From NCBI RefSeq assembly GCF_964340395.1, contig NC_135555.1, positions 4,445,001 to 4,509,000 of the forward strand: DNA of 64,000 bases. Reading direction: 5' to 3'. Of the stretch, positions 1 to 13,239 are shown piece by piece (position 1 is the stretch's first letter; every line of letters starts with the position of its first letter). A program made the translations under genes and the position numbers. Source of the DNA: Glandiceps talaboti. Its lineage: Eukaryota > Hemichordata > Enteropneusta > Spengelidae. The notes below the pieces were generated by a model. The model had not been told where the DNA came from. It was given only the letters and a program-made list of their open reading frames with translations, and searched no databases.

Positions 1-2135
<2,135 letters not shown>

Positions 2136-2631
2136 TCAAAAGTTAATTTAAAGGTTTCATTCAATTTAATGACCCATACACTGATTTATCTGCCATGCTC
2201 ATGAAAAATCATTATATCATGTCAGTTGTCATCAAGTGTCACATTATAAATCAATACTATTTACATATTGGTTTGTTAAATGTACTGAGGCAGGACCATC
2301 AACTTCATTGCAGGATATACTAGGATTCTAGTATTCTAGTATGTGGTTTAAATGAATTATGCCTGAATTGACTGAATGTACAGATATTTTGTTATCTCCT
2401 GAGCGAGTTCAAACGCATAGAGTTATAATGATATGTAATGTAATAATGGTTATGTCAATATCGGCATGTTTAAATGTACGGAGGGGATGGTTTTACATAA
2501 AACCGTGGCCCGGGATGAAGAATCAATCATGACATCTTCATCTTTAGAAGTAACGGGGGGAGGTTGATACAAAAAATCGGAAGTGAAGAATCCACAATAA
2601 CGTGTTCAGAAATATAGGAGATTATAAGTAT

Positions 2632-2648
2632 GGGGGGGGGGGGGGGGG
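2632..2648. repeat. Poly-G run (17 bases)
   Basis: Uninterrupted run of 17 G in intergenic DNA. On the transcribed strand it could form G-quadruplex-like structure; otherwise unremarkable. Confidence 0.9.
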
Positions 2649-4513
2649 TAACTCACATATATGGGTTGAAGACAGTAAGTTGTATTCGTCTCGTGAATTT
2701 ATATTCTGACGTTGTTTGAGTTATATAGACAGTGGATGGGCCCTCTACTGTCTATGGTTACTGACTCACCACAAGTTGTCGTACATTGCTAGTCTAATCT
2801 TTGTAAATTTATTATCGTACACATTACGACTGAAAACACATAAAACACTTTTGGTAAATCGAGAAAGTAATATTTTACTAAATTGATTGTATATGTATTG
2901 ATGAATGTTAAGATATGCTGTTGTCTCCATAATTCGGAATGTTTCACGTCAACAAATAGTAAAAAAGACGCTCTACAACATTACAATACCAAACGAGCGA
3001 GTACATATATGGTCGGGTCACATTGAATTTCTTGTGTGTGAGAACATTTAGCAATTGTGTCAGCGAGCAGTGATGTATAGGGAGTGGATATTACTAAAGA
3101 TGACATATTGTGGAAAGTGTATAGTTGGTGTGAAGGAAAGGACAAATGGCGTGACACACAGTCAACGTTGCATACATCGATCTCCCCGGGAAAAATAACA
3201 ATATTCACCTACCAGTGTAACTTCTTAAAAAAATAAACCACGGTCCGTTTGATCGACATTATGCTACATGGACACTGGATCTGTTGGTGTCTCTCCCTTA
3301 ATTTTAGTGACGACAAAATCACGGGTTACTGGAACAGGAAGGATTTGTCAGGCATCAGAACAGAAACGAACAGGACAACTCAACACATGAATAAATGAGT
3401 ATTTTGAATATGTATTTTGGAATAAATTATCTTTCCACACCAGTTGTTACTTTAATCCGATTTTCATCTTTTTACGATGCGGTGCGCATGCGCATATTTC
3501 GTAGGATGTTATCATGTGTCAAGTTAATACGGTGCTCATTTTTAGTAAAATTGCAGTAAAACAAATATGTGTATTTCTGATTTATATAATTATATATGTA
3601 CCTCTCAACTTTTTTTTTTTTTTTCTTAAAGTTGACGAAGTTGGTCAGAGGCGCTAATTTTCGAAATATAAAAGTCAGCTGCCTATGATGGAATATTTCA
3701 TTGTCAAACTTGTGACATTTTAAAACATATCATACTGGTATTTTGTTGAATATTGAAGCAGTGGTACAGAGACACGTCAGCACCGGAACGGCAACTGGTA
3801 CAGCTATGGTGTCAGCTGGCGGAGTGATGCTACTCGCCGATTTATTGTATTGTACGACTATTGTACGGAGACTCGAGTACACAATTCACATGGATATCGT
3901 TACACGTGTAATACAATAAAGCTACCAACAAGCTCTTAATTTTTCCAATATTCCGATGATACTTTTAACATTTGATTTCTATACTCACAAACGAAAATGA
4001 CAGCATCTCTTACTTAGTACTGAGCAAGCGTTTGCAAAGTTCTACGAATGAAGTTCAAACTCGGACAAAGAAAGGAGCGGTTAAAGTCTTGTCGATAAAA
4101 TCTTGTCGATCGACAGGCTACAAAAACTATAAAATGTCATTTGAACATTAATTGTCTTTATTTAGGTTAAAACATGAGTTGTCATCTGTGTGAACCGGTC
4201 AAAGAGATAGAGTGGGTTTATTACATGTTTACTTTGTAACTGTTGGTCTTTTCGTATCTAGTTTGATACAAAGACAAAGTACATTGTGACAAAAATCGTA
4301 CATATCGTTTTTGAGAAATGTTGTCGATATGGTTCAATACCAACACGACACACAGATAGAGAAGATACGAATAGTAACATCATTGACTATATAACGATAA
4401 CAGAATATGACGATAGCAAAAGAATTTGACACGTCGTAACAAGTGCTTCAAGTTCAAGTTCGTGTGAATTGCGATGTGCAATTCAAACATTCGATTCTCT
4501 GTAACATGCTATG

Positions 4514-4772
4514 TCTAGACTGTCGACAGTCGTTCGTGCCTTTTTTGATACGTTTCATCTAAATCAAAGTTGTCGCCTCGCTCCGTAGCACTGAATACTA
4601 ATGCGTACTGATAGGAAATGCGATAGCAAAAGGCACGAACGTCGCTCGTATCTCCGGCACTCGCTGATCAGTACGCGGTATTATATAGTATTGCTCCGGA
4701 TCGGAGCGAGGCAACGACTTAGTTTTAGATAAAACGTAGCAAAAAGGCACGAACGACTGTCAACAGTCTATA
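4514..4772. repeat. Fold-back (inverted-repeat) element, MITE-like
   Basis: The left part (from about 4514) reads CTAGACTGTCGACAGTCG then TTCGTGCC, a T-run and a GCCTCGCTCCG block. The right part (to about 4772) carries the same blocks in reverse complement: CGGAGCGAGGC, then GGCACGAACGACTG and CAACAGTCTA. Arms are roughly 80 bp at about 80-90% identity, and pairing continues weakly toward the centre. No coding capacity is visible, which fits a non-autonomous fold-back or MITE insertion. Target-site duplication is unclear. Confidence 0.75.
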
Positions 4773-5295
4773 ACATGTCGTAAATCACATCAGTAAAAGT
4801 ATGAAATCCAGATGTTACATTTGTATATTATTTATTACAAATTTTATTCTATTCACAGAAGGAAGGGGACAGTACCAGAATTATTCTTTAATTTTTAAAT
4901 CTTAATTATAGGCCAAATCTGTGTAAAGGTCATATTAACTTTATATCAAATGTCTTGAAATTCTTGGAAACTGGGGAAAACACGACCAGTTTTATCACAT
5001 ATTTTCCTGAAAAAAACATTGCATACATATTTCATAAATTTCTTCATCTTTGAACTTTGTCGGCCATCGTTGGTGGCGTGGTGAGATTTACTGATACGTA
5101 CTAACTAGGTAGGCCACTGACAATATGATATGTAAATACATTGACAAGATCAAAGGTGAGAAAAAAATAACTACATTCAACAAGAATTTCATGATTTTGT
5201 CATTGTAACTTTTATTAGTTCTTAGGCCACTCCCTTTGTACAGGTATTTCCATAGAATGTAAAAACACAGAAGTTACTGCAATACTTACTTAATT

Positions 5296-5337
5296 CACAG
5301 ACAACTAACACAGTGTTAGTTGTGTTAGTTGTCTGTG
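5296..5337. repeat. Perfect 17-bp-stem hairpin
   Basis: CACAGACAACTAACACA at 5296-5312 is exactly reverse-complemented at 5321-5337, leaving an 8-base loop. It may be a remnant of a small inverted-repeat element. Confidence 0.85.
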
Positions 5338-5399
5338 CTTAATTATACATCCATAAGTTTCATCACATTCATTTAAATTTCATGTCTAGTTCCAGATGA

Positions 5400-5565
5400 G
5401 GTAGTCTCGCTGCCAGACTCGTGATTATCGTCCCTAAGCTTTGTATGCCGAGCGGCGCAGCTGCGAGAAGAGATGGACTTGTCCCTCTCTTCTCGCGGCT
5501 AAGCCGCTCGGCAGACATGAAAAGATTAGGGAGGATAGTCACGGGTCTGGCAACCAGACTACATT
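5400..5565. repeat. Fold-back element, about 75-bp arms
   Basis: The sequence begins GTAGTCTCGCTGCCAGACTC and ends with its diverged complement (GGTCTGGCAACCAGACTAC). The centre carries GCCGAGCGGC and GAGAAGAGA with matching complements. The element folds nearly end to end. It is more GC-rich than the flanks. Short ORFs crossing it are products of the palindrome. Confidence 0.8.
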
Positions 5566-6461
5566 ATGGTGTTGCAATCAGACGAAAGCAATACAAGAAG
5601 TACAGACGACGATGCGAAACTTCTGTGGAGTGAAATGAATATTTCTTATTCTTATTTCTATTATTAGATTATTAATGATACATCGTACTTAGACTTGGCT
5701 CCTCCTACACAATTTTTGTGGTGCGAATTATCAACTATTCCCGTTTTGCTGTAACACTAACAGTCGATCTTGGGTGAACATGTCGTTGGTGGCGCACTAA
5801 TATTAACCTTGATTCTTCTAGGTAGGTAGTACGTAAATGCATATGTAATTCTTGCCGTCGATTATCATACTGAGAGGCTACGAGAATTCTTGGGTTCATT
5901 TCGGGAGGGCATGAATTTTTTTGAGAGCGCATGTTTTGACCAAAATAATTCTCCCCAGGACCCCCGCCCCACCCCGCCCCGCCGTACCAGCCTAACGTCA
6001 GTCTTCTCGTGCACATGCGCATTGAGATTATCATGATAAAATCACGTCACAGCTGTACCTGGGGAAAGCCTCACGTTGTCTCTGCTTTCGTCAAAGCCGT
6101 ATTAATAGCGGTGTACTTTCAGGTACTGTGCTTTAGCGAAATCAATTTATCGGAGAGAACATGTTGGCCGTAGATGCGGCATTGTCATTGAATGTGATTC
6201 GCGGCTCATTCATCACACCGTACCGAGGTCACATCTACATCGTGTAGTCGTAGGCCAGCTCATGTCACATGTGTACTCAGTGGTTGGCTTGCAGTCAAGT
6301 TGCGGGCTTGCATATATTGCAGTGAATGTTCAGGCAACCAGTGTTGCATAGTTTGTACATCTCAGTTTAGTGGTCTGAGCTTTGATGATTGGTTTTGATT
6401 TGTAGCATCCGTTGTATCTCAATGATCATACAGCCTTCCGGGGTCAGCTCACAGTGACCCC

Positions 6462-6632
6462 AGTGACTAGTCTAGCTGCTTATGCGCTAGAGACCTTCAG
6501 ACTTTCTAAATCGATACGATATTAAAGCGATCGACGGTCGCTTAATCAAGTTGAGGGTGTCGCTTGTCGTATCGTATCGGAAGAAAAGCCGAAGGTCTAC
6601 TAGCAGTAGCAGCTAGACTATAGTGACCCTAG
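6462..6632. repeat. Fold-back element with TCTAGCTGCT ends
   Basis: The left arm carries AGTCTAGCTGCT, AGACCTTC and TCGATACGATA. The right arm carries TATCGTATCGG, GAAGGTCT and AGCAGCTAGACT in complement order, and the whole is flanked by a GTGACCC / GGGTCAC-type pair. Motifs resemble those in the fold-back sequence near 57803-57880, suggesting one dispersed family. Confidence 0.75.
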
Positions 6633-7642
6633 ATATAATATGTTTCACAATGTTTATCTAAACTATTGACGCCGTATATTACCGTAGTAGCCTGCACATG
6701 TAACAAGTCAATGAAGAGCTAGAAAATCTTAGAATGTAGGTTTCTAAGACCGCGAAAGTCACCTGACAATAGGTTTTGACAAGTGATCGGGATACAAACA
6801 CTGCAATGATGACAGAACCAATGAATTTTGTCGTCTGAAATTGTATTTCATTCGTAATGTTCTCTTTTGTGTATATATATAATATATTTACACGTATTAT
6901 GGTCCAGTAGTACTGTAAACCATACGTGTCAGATACAGTTACCATATCATGTGTTGATATATCTTTTCTGGAAAGCATATTATATATACTCCAACAAAAA
7001 CGAGTTGGTCAGAGGAACAATTATCCCAGTGATGTGTCTATCTGGCTTCAAGGTTCTTCAAGTTCAAGTTCACAACGTAGTTCGCCAAAGGACATCGTCG
7101 CGTTAGATAGCTAAGTCTCTGGGCTACATTAAAGATAAAAAATAAAAATTTACCATGCTGTAGATATTTTCAGCTGTAGAAACAACTTCCTATGATAACG
7201 AGTCAGTTTTTGTTATCTTTCAGATGTGTTTGTAATGATTACTACTAGTACTAGACTAAGTACTTTCAGTAATAAAATTGCCCAGATAAGAACTTATGCT
7301 CGTAATTTCATCGTTTGTGTTGAAAAAAAAACCGTTGATCAGAAACTCAGAACCAAGAACTACACCACAAAACTGATGCATTTAGAAATGTATCTACATT
7401 AATTGACCCATTCAAGTCAGATTCACCTGATCGATGGACATGTGATGTTATATATTATCACCTCCTTTTATGCATGAACCAGTAGGCCTAGTGTCATTCA
7501 GTGTTAGGATGAAGGACAATATCGATTTGGAGATGGGGTATTTAAAGTCTTGTGAATGTATGAATGTAATTTGACTTCACTTTCAATTTCCACATAGCTT
7601 GCAAATACCGCAGAGAGTGGTTGCGACCTGTCCCCTATCAAT

Positions 7643-9050
7643 ATGGACGAATCTCCCGACAGTTGTCCAGACACATCGAGACATGTGGGTGAAGCATGTC
7701 GACATCAATTCACGTATGAACAATTTCAAGATCCCCAACGAGATAGTCTAATCACCGGCAAGTTCCCATCAGGCTTTGCATGGGGCATAGCCACAGCAGC
7801 TTATCAAATAGAAGGTGCCTGGAACAAGGACGGAAAGGGACCGAGTATTTGGGATACTTACTCACATACGGAAGGGAAAGTTTTTGGCAACGAAAATGGG
7901 GATATTGCGTGCGATAGTTATCACAAAGTTGAGGAAGACGTCGTATTGTTGAAAGAGCTTGGAGTGTCTCACTATCGGTTTTCTCTCTCTTGGCCACGTA
8001 TTTTACCGAATGGTAAAAATGATCTCGTCAACCACGATGGTTTGAGTTACTACCACCGATTGATTAATGCTTTAGTTGAAGCTAATATCCAACCTATGGT
8101 AACACTCTATCACTGGGATTTGCCACAGGCCTTGCAAGATATTGGTGGATGGGAGAATGACATGGTGGCCGTATACTTCCAAGACTATGCCGATTTGTGT
8201 TTTAAAGAATTTGGAGACAGAGTAAAACTATGGATTACCTTTAATGAACCGTATGAATTTATATATGAAGGCTTCGAAGGTGGTCACCTTGCCCCAGGAT
8301 TCAAACATCAGGGGACCAGTGTCTACCGTGTAGGGCATAATGTATTGAAGGCCCATGCAAAAGCGTATCATGTCTACGACAAGAAGTACAGAGCTTCACA
8401 GAATGGCATAGTTGGAATCACTTTAGTATCAAACTGGCTCATCCCAGCAACAGATTCCAAAGAAGACAGGGAAGCCGTGAATACATACCTACAGTTTATG
8501 CTTGGATGGTTTGCCCATCCAATTTTCATTAACGGCGATTACCCCGAAATAATGAAAGAACGAGTACTCCACAAAAGCCTTGCACAGGGCCTGACATCTT
8601 CCCGCCTGCCTGCATTTAGCAAGGAGGAGAAGACAATGCTTAAGGGAACGGCAGACTTCTTGGGACTTAACTACTACACTACCAAGATTGTTTATGGAAA
8701 GGAAACGCCTTATACACCAGGTTACTTCGAAGACCAGGATTTGCAGTGTCGATACGATGATGACTGGCCAACGTGTGGAGCTTCATGGTTGAGACCTGTA
8801 CCCTGGGGTTTTAGGAAGCTTATTAACTACGTTAAAGAGAATTATCACAATCCACCGATATATATTACCGAAAATGGGATCTCTGATCCTGTGCTCGATG
8901 GTGATCATGTATTGGAGAGTCCACAAATTGAAGATACATGGAGAGTGAAGTACCTCACAAGCCACATAAATGAACTTCTGAAAGGTAACATTTTATGGGT
9001 TTTACCTCATTCTCACCTACATATTTGAGTTTTTGTTTTGTTTTGTTTTG

Positions 9051-9081
<31 letters not shown>

Positions 9082-9212
9082 TGTTTTTTTGTTTTTTTGT
9101 TTGTTTGTTTGTTTGTTTGTTTGGTTTCCTTTGTATTCCTCCCCCCGCAATATCTACTTGCACGACAAATCAACTCATCTCACGTTTCACATGAGTGGAT
9201 GGTGGGTGAATG

Positions 9213-9273
<61 letters not shown>

Positions 9274-9675
9274 TGTATGTATGTATGTATGTATGTATGT
9301 ATGTATGTATGTATGTTTTAATTTGTAGAATATAATACATAATGTATCATTGAATGAAAGAATGAATGAATACATAGTTTAAACCGGATTACTTTTCCAT
9401 TATCTGTTTTCTCCTTATACTACGGATGATGAAAGGAGTAATATGATAACATTACGTCACATGTTGTCTTTGCAGCCTACAAGCTAGACGGAGCTGATAT
9501 TCGTGGTTACATGGCTTGGTCGTTGATGGATAATTTTGAGTGGAGTGATGGCTTTTCCCAACGATTTGGTCTTTATCATGTCGATTTCACGGACCATCAG
9601 AGACCTCGTACTCCCAAGATGTCGGTTAAAAGATATGCTGAAATTGTGGAAAATAATGGCTTTCCTGAAACATAG
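7643..9675 (+). CDS. GH1 beta-glucosidase / lactase-like glycosidase
   Basis: Family-1 glycoside hydrolase of 513 residues from two coding exons, 7643-8984 and 9476-9675; donor AAAG|GTAACA and acceptor TTTGCAG join as K-A-Y-K-L-D-G, phase 1. The (beta/alpha)8 landmarks are present in order: [12 protein letters not shown] near residue 50, acid/base Glu in FNEP (8246-8248), nucleophile Glu in ITENG (8870-8872), and SLMDNFEW in exon 2. The protein ends NNGFPET and stop. The ATG at 7643 is the first Met of the open frame, but the frame stays open upstream to an acceptor-like CACATAG near 7598, so a further 5' exon with a signal peptide is possible. As drawn it has no signal peptide, unlike its head-to-head paralogue. 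The intron contains long (GTTTT)n/(GTTT)n and (ATGT)n tracts. Substrate unknown. Confidence 0.92.
9032..9120. repeat. (GTTTT)n / (GTTT)n microsatellite
   Basis: Pentanucleotide repeat passing into a tetranucleotide repeat, in the GH1 intron just after exon 1. Confidence 0.9.
9206..9315. repeat. (ATGT)n microsatellite
   Basis: Long ATGT array with one interruption near 9240, in the same GH1 intron. Confidence 0.95.
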
Positions 9676-9830
9676 ATGAGTTGCCAGGATTTAATTGCCA
9701 GTACTTGTTGCTATCAGTTATCATTGCTGAATTAACAAACTTTTAATCGTGCATGAGCTATATAGGATATTTTAGCAGAAAACCATTGAATCTGCATACG
9801 GTATTATTACCCATTAATATACTTAAAATG

Positions 9831-9941
9831 AATAAATATAACTTGTCCTCGGATTGTGCAGTAGTTGTAATAAAGTGAACAAACTGAAATCTACGAATAT
9901 TCTAATGAATCATTAATGGAAACCCCACTCTAAGAAATAAA
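9831..9941 (+). promoter_or_regulatory. Polyadenylation signals downstream of the + strand GH1 gene
   Basis: Three AATAAA hexamers follow the GH1 stop: 9831-9836, 9869-9874 and 9936-9941. Spacing of 150-270 bases from the stop at 9675 fits a short 3' UTR. Which is used cannot be seen. Confidence 0.55.
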
Positions 9942-9949
9942 GGTATTTT

Positions 9950-11600
9950 CATAAACTTTCAGTTCCGAGTAATTTCATGATTTTTCCCTGATTGCCAATT
10001 GCCAAAAAACACCAAATTGAAACTCTATTACACCTCTTTTGTTCTTGCATGGCTCCTCTGATGCCTCTTGGGACTTAGTATATAAATACATTTGCAGTTT
10101 TATTAGATGCGCACGACCGCTAAGTGCTTAATACCTTTACATAAATAGTCCATTTTCTTACATCACTTACAATTCAAATATCAATACATTGAATACACTA
10201 TGAATTTATACCTTGTCTGTGATTTAACGAAGTATATTTGAACGATAAATACTTAGCTGAGCCTTTATAATATTGTATCTACAGTTGAAGCGGTGCGTTG
10301 AAGCAGAAACACTTCTTTGTGTGAACACCCTTTCCTAACCATGACATGTGACTAGAATAAAAGTGAACATAAGGACAAGAACAGGCATGTTGTTACATGT
10401 TGTTCGAACACACGCAATGTCGGATTTAAAATTCTGAACTACCATACATGATCATGATGATACGTCCGGAACACAATGGCTCGTTGAAATAAAAAACGCT
10501 ACATTATTCCTTCTGTATGCAAATACTATGCAAATGTGTCCTAATCGTTCCTTGTACACGAAAGAGTACGTACGCAAAGTATGATTTTCACGGAAAAGTT
10601 TGTTAAGATAAACATATATAATAATTAAACAGAACCCCATGACGTGCGAGTGCAAGTGTGGCTATTCAGGGTTATTGCACTCATGCAGCTTTTTTTACTC
10701 ACTATTCGCTCATCAAAGTATAACCACCACAAGCACTCGTACAAATACCCCAATTACGTCATGATGTTCTGTTATAGTACTTATACGGTTAGACACAATA
10801 AACAAAACCCATTCATTTAGATATTTGAAATTAAATAAAAATTGAGGATAGCAAAATATAGGGGTTACTTTTTTCATGACGTCAGTTTTCCTCTTGAGGG
10901 TCTCAATTTACATGAAATACATACACTGTGACATTAAATATTAAAAAACACAAGTAGTGTTCAATTATGTCATTGATATCTGAAGTCTTTGAAGGGATAG
11001 TGACATACTGAGGAAAGGAGACAAGACTTAAATGCATCAACATACTAGTTGGAGAAGGTTGGTGAACCTTTATATTTTTGAGTATTTATTAGTTTACTGG
11101 GTTCTTTGTCACAGTAGTGGGTTTCATAGCAGCTCCGTGGCATATACAAATTGTATCAATTTATCTTATGTAACTAGTAATTATACTAAAATATCGCCCA
11201 TGTGCACCCCATAGCATCTTACTTCGACGAACAATGTTCTACAATGACAGTTTATAGTGGGAAATATAGTGCAGTAGACTGTTTGAATGTATTCGTCTGA
11301 TGAGTATACGGTGATGTATTTAATACACCATTGTACTATTGAATGGAATACCATGAGCAGATGAATAAAAACAAAGCAACAGTGTATTTGTCCAGTGAGG
11401 GCGCACAATACAATACGAGGTCACTGCGGTCAACCTCACGAGTCGTCAGTGACTGAAACCTCGAAAAGAAACAATAAATTCGCACATGAAATCAAATAAA
11501 ACTTTATTTTATTGCCATTTACTTTGTGATAATGGTGTGAAAGAAGTATTTTATCATTCGATTAAAAGCGATACATTCTTTCATTTGGCATTTCCTGGAA
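9950..11600. other. Intergenic region, no gene seen
   Basis: AT-rich sequence between the GH1 gene and the MYND gene. Small open frames have no recognisable motifs or splice-supported extensions. No clear repeat structure was noticed. Confidence 0.5.
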
Positions 11601-11606
11601 ATGACG

Positions 11607-11638
11607 TATATATATTTATTGCACCTGAGTTGACGTCG
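11607..11638 (+). promoter_or_regulatory. Possible core promoter of MYND gene (TATA-like and CRE-like)
   Basis: A TATATATATTTA stretch at about 11609-11619 and TGACGTCG at 11631-11638 lie 60-90 bases before the ATG at 11699. Position fits a promoter, but both motifs are short and the region is AT-rich. Confidence 0.25.
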
Positions 11639-11698
11639 CTGTGCTTACACTGATATGTGAACTCAATATACACAGTGCAACCATCGTCCAATTTTAGG

Positions 11699-12301
11699 AT
11701 GGCTTCGTTCTCACCTTATATAGACAGTGCATTCTTCGATAGTGATGATTTAGAGCCGTGCCAGGTATGTGGGGACGAAGGTGAACATGTCAAGAGATGT
11801 TCTCGCTGTAAGAAGGCGTTCTACTGCTCAAAATCGTGCCAGAAAACAGACTGGAAACAACACAAACCAAGTTGCAATCAGCCCACGTCTGCGGAAAATA
11901 CTACCGGGCGTTCAGAGGACGGTGGGCCTTGGGGAATTACGTGGGAGGACTATGCGAAGAAATTCCACGTCCCCAATGCTATTCTCGTTGATAACTTGGA
12001 CTATGTACAGCCGGAGTATGACCCGCCATTTTGTCGCCAAATTCTTGTTGCAAAGATTATAACCAATGCCTTACCAGCCTTTTGTCGTCATAAGATAATT
12101 GTTGCTGATTCGCACGGAAATACGTCACCTGTTATGTTTTACGTTGATTTCGGTATTTCTTATCCATATTTCGCCTGGCAGCAACTCATTGCTGGCAACG
12201 TCATCGCCATTCTCGACCCTCTTCTTCACCGGTTTTTGGACGGACAGGTTGGTATTCGAATTGACGAAGCGTCCGAAGTGAGAGTTTTCAGGAAACGTTA
12301 A
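11699..12301 (+). CDS. MYND-type zinc-finger protein, intronless
   Basis: Predicted 200-residue protein. A canonical MYND finger covers residues 21-59 with ligands C21, C24, C34, C37, C43, C47, H55 and C59, and the typical YCSKSCQ and W-K-Q-H core. MYND fingers usually bind proline-rich peptides in partner proteins. After an acidic/Gly linker there is a conserved-looking C-terminal domain (about residues 85-200) of alternating beta strands ending in a G-x-x-VAI-like strand (NVIAILDP) and DGQVGIRIDE. It resembles small beta-barrel domains found beside MYND or SET modules, but I cannot name it. The ATG at 11699 sits in good context (AGGATGG); the open frame extends 14 codons upstream without another ATG. 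No SET or ankyrin domain is present. Absence of introns suggests possible retroposition, but no poly-A tract or target duplication was seen. Confidence 0.8.
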   Translation: MASFSPYIDSAFFDSDDLEPCQVCGDEGEHVKRCSRCKKAFYCSKSCQKTDWKQHKPSCNQPTSAENTTGRSEDGGPWGITWEDYAKKFHVPNAILVDNLDYVQPEYDPPFCRQILVAKIITNALPAFCRHKIIVADSHGNTSPVMFYVDFGISYPYFAWQQLIAGNVIAILDPLLHRFLDGQVGIRIDEASEVRVFRKR

Positions 12302-12681
12302 ACTTCAATGAATGCATTCAAGAGATGTTGCTGAACTGTATTTTAGAATATTCAGTTTGATGGCTTTCTAAAGCAGTATTTCTGCTATTTCTCAGGCTGT
12401 TAGAAGGGCAAATGTTTATTAGTTGGAATTTCATTTCAGTAATGGAGTCTATTGACAACTGTCATCCCCGCCGAGGCAACCCCTAAGTAACGGTGCCATC
12501 ACTGCTTGGAATGGTAGAAACATTTTTTGACGTTTCTTCCGGAAAACCGGGATGACTTTTCCAGAGTCTAGAGAACCCTGTATCTGTTGGATTTATATCA
12601 CAATCGTGACAGTTTGATGGCAGAATATAATTTTTCTATGTGTTACTATTTTGTATCTACGCCAGTCAACTATGAGTAGTT

Positions 12682-12929
12682 CAACCACAACGGCCATCGA
12701 CTCATTGTAAATCTCTATCCCGTCCACTAGAATGTAATATTCGTCTTCTTGTATGTGCTCCACACTTGCTGTCGATGTCACGCCAGCAATGTCGAGCGCC
12801 CACAACGACGAATCAGTCAGTCTAGTCCTCCACAAACCGTCACCGCGACCACTATAGAATTAAACGACGAATATTGCATTCTAGTGGATGTGATAGAGAT
12901 GTACAATGAGTCGATTGCCGTTGTGGTTT
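12682..12929. repeat. Inverted duplication, 64-bp arms
   Basis: 12682-12745 and 12866-12929 are inverted copies with about 6 mismatches, separated by 120 bp. Read outward from the centre each arm gives a similar peptide (DEY.ILVD.IE.YNES.AVVV). This may be a duplicated exon fragment or a fold-back element. Confidence 0.75.
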
Positions 12930-13057
12930 TCGGATCACTTGAACTATCCATCCCGTTATCACCATCACTACCTCTTACCATGTAGCACCGCTCCACTAAC
13001 ACCAAACCAACACAAAAACTTACACTACCACCACCTTCATCATAAGCACCTCATCAC

Positions 13058-13077
13058 TTACGGTAGTGGTGGTGGGG

Positions 13078-13110
<33 letters not shown>

Positions 13111-13232
13111 GTTGATGATGATGATGGTGGTGGTGGTGGTGGTGGTGGTGGTGATCTGGGGTTGTGATTGGTGGTGGTGGTGGTGGTGGTGGTGGTGGTG
13201 GTGGTGGTGGTGGTGGTGGTGGCGGTAATGAT
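13058..13232. repeat. (GGT)n / (CGTGGT)n low-complexity tract
   Basis: Trinucleotide and hexanucleotide repeats rich in GGT with ATG/CGT variants. Predicted poly-His or poly-Pro frames here are repeat artefacts. Confidence 0.95.
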
Positions 13233-13239
13233 ATGAGGA

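Noticed and set aside
5421-5638. Small ORFs of 65-70 codons
   Set aside because: Lie across the fold-back element; no motif.
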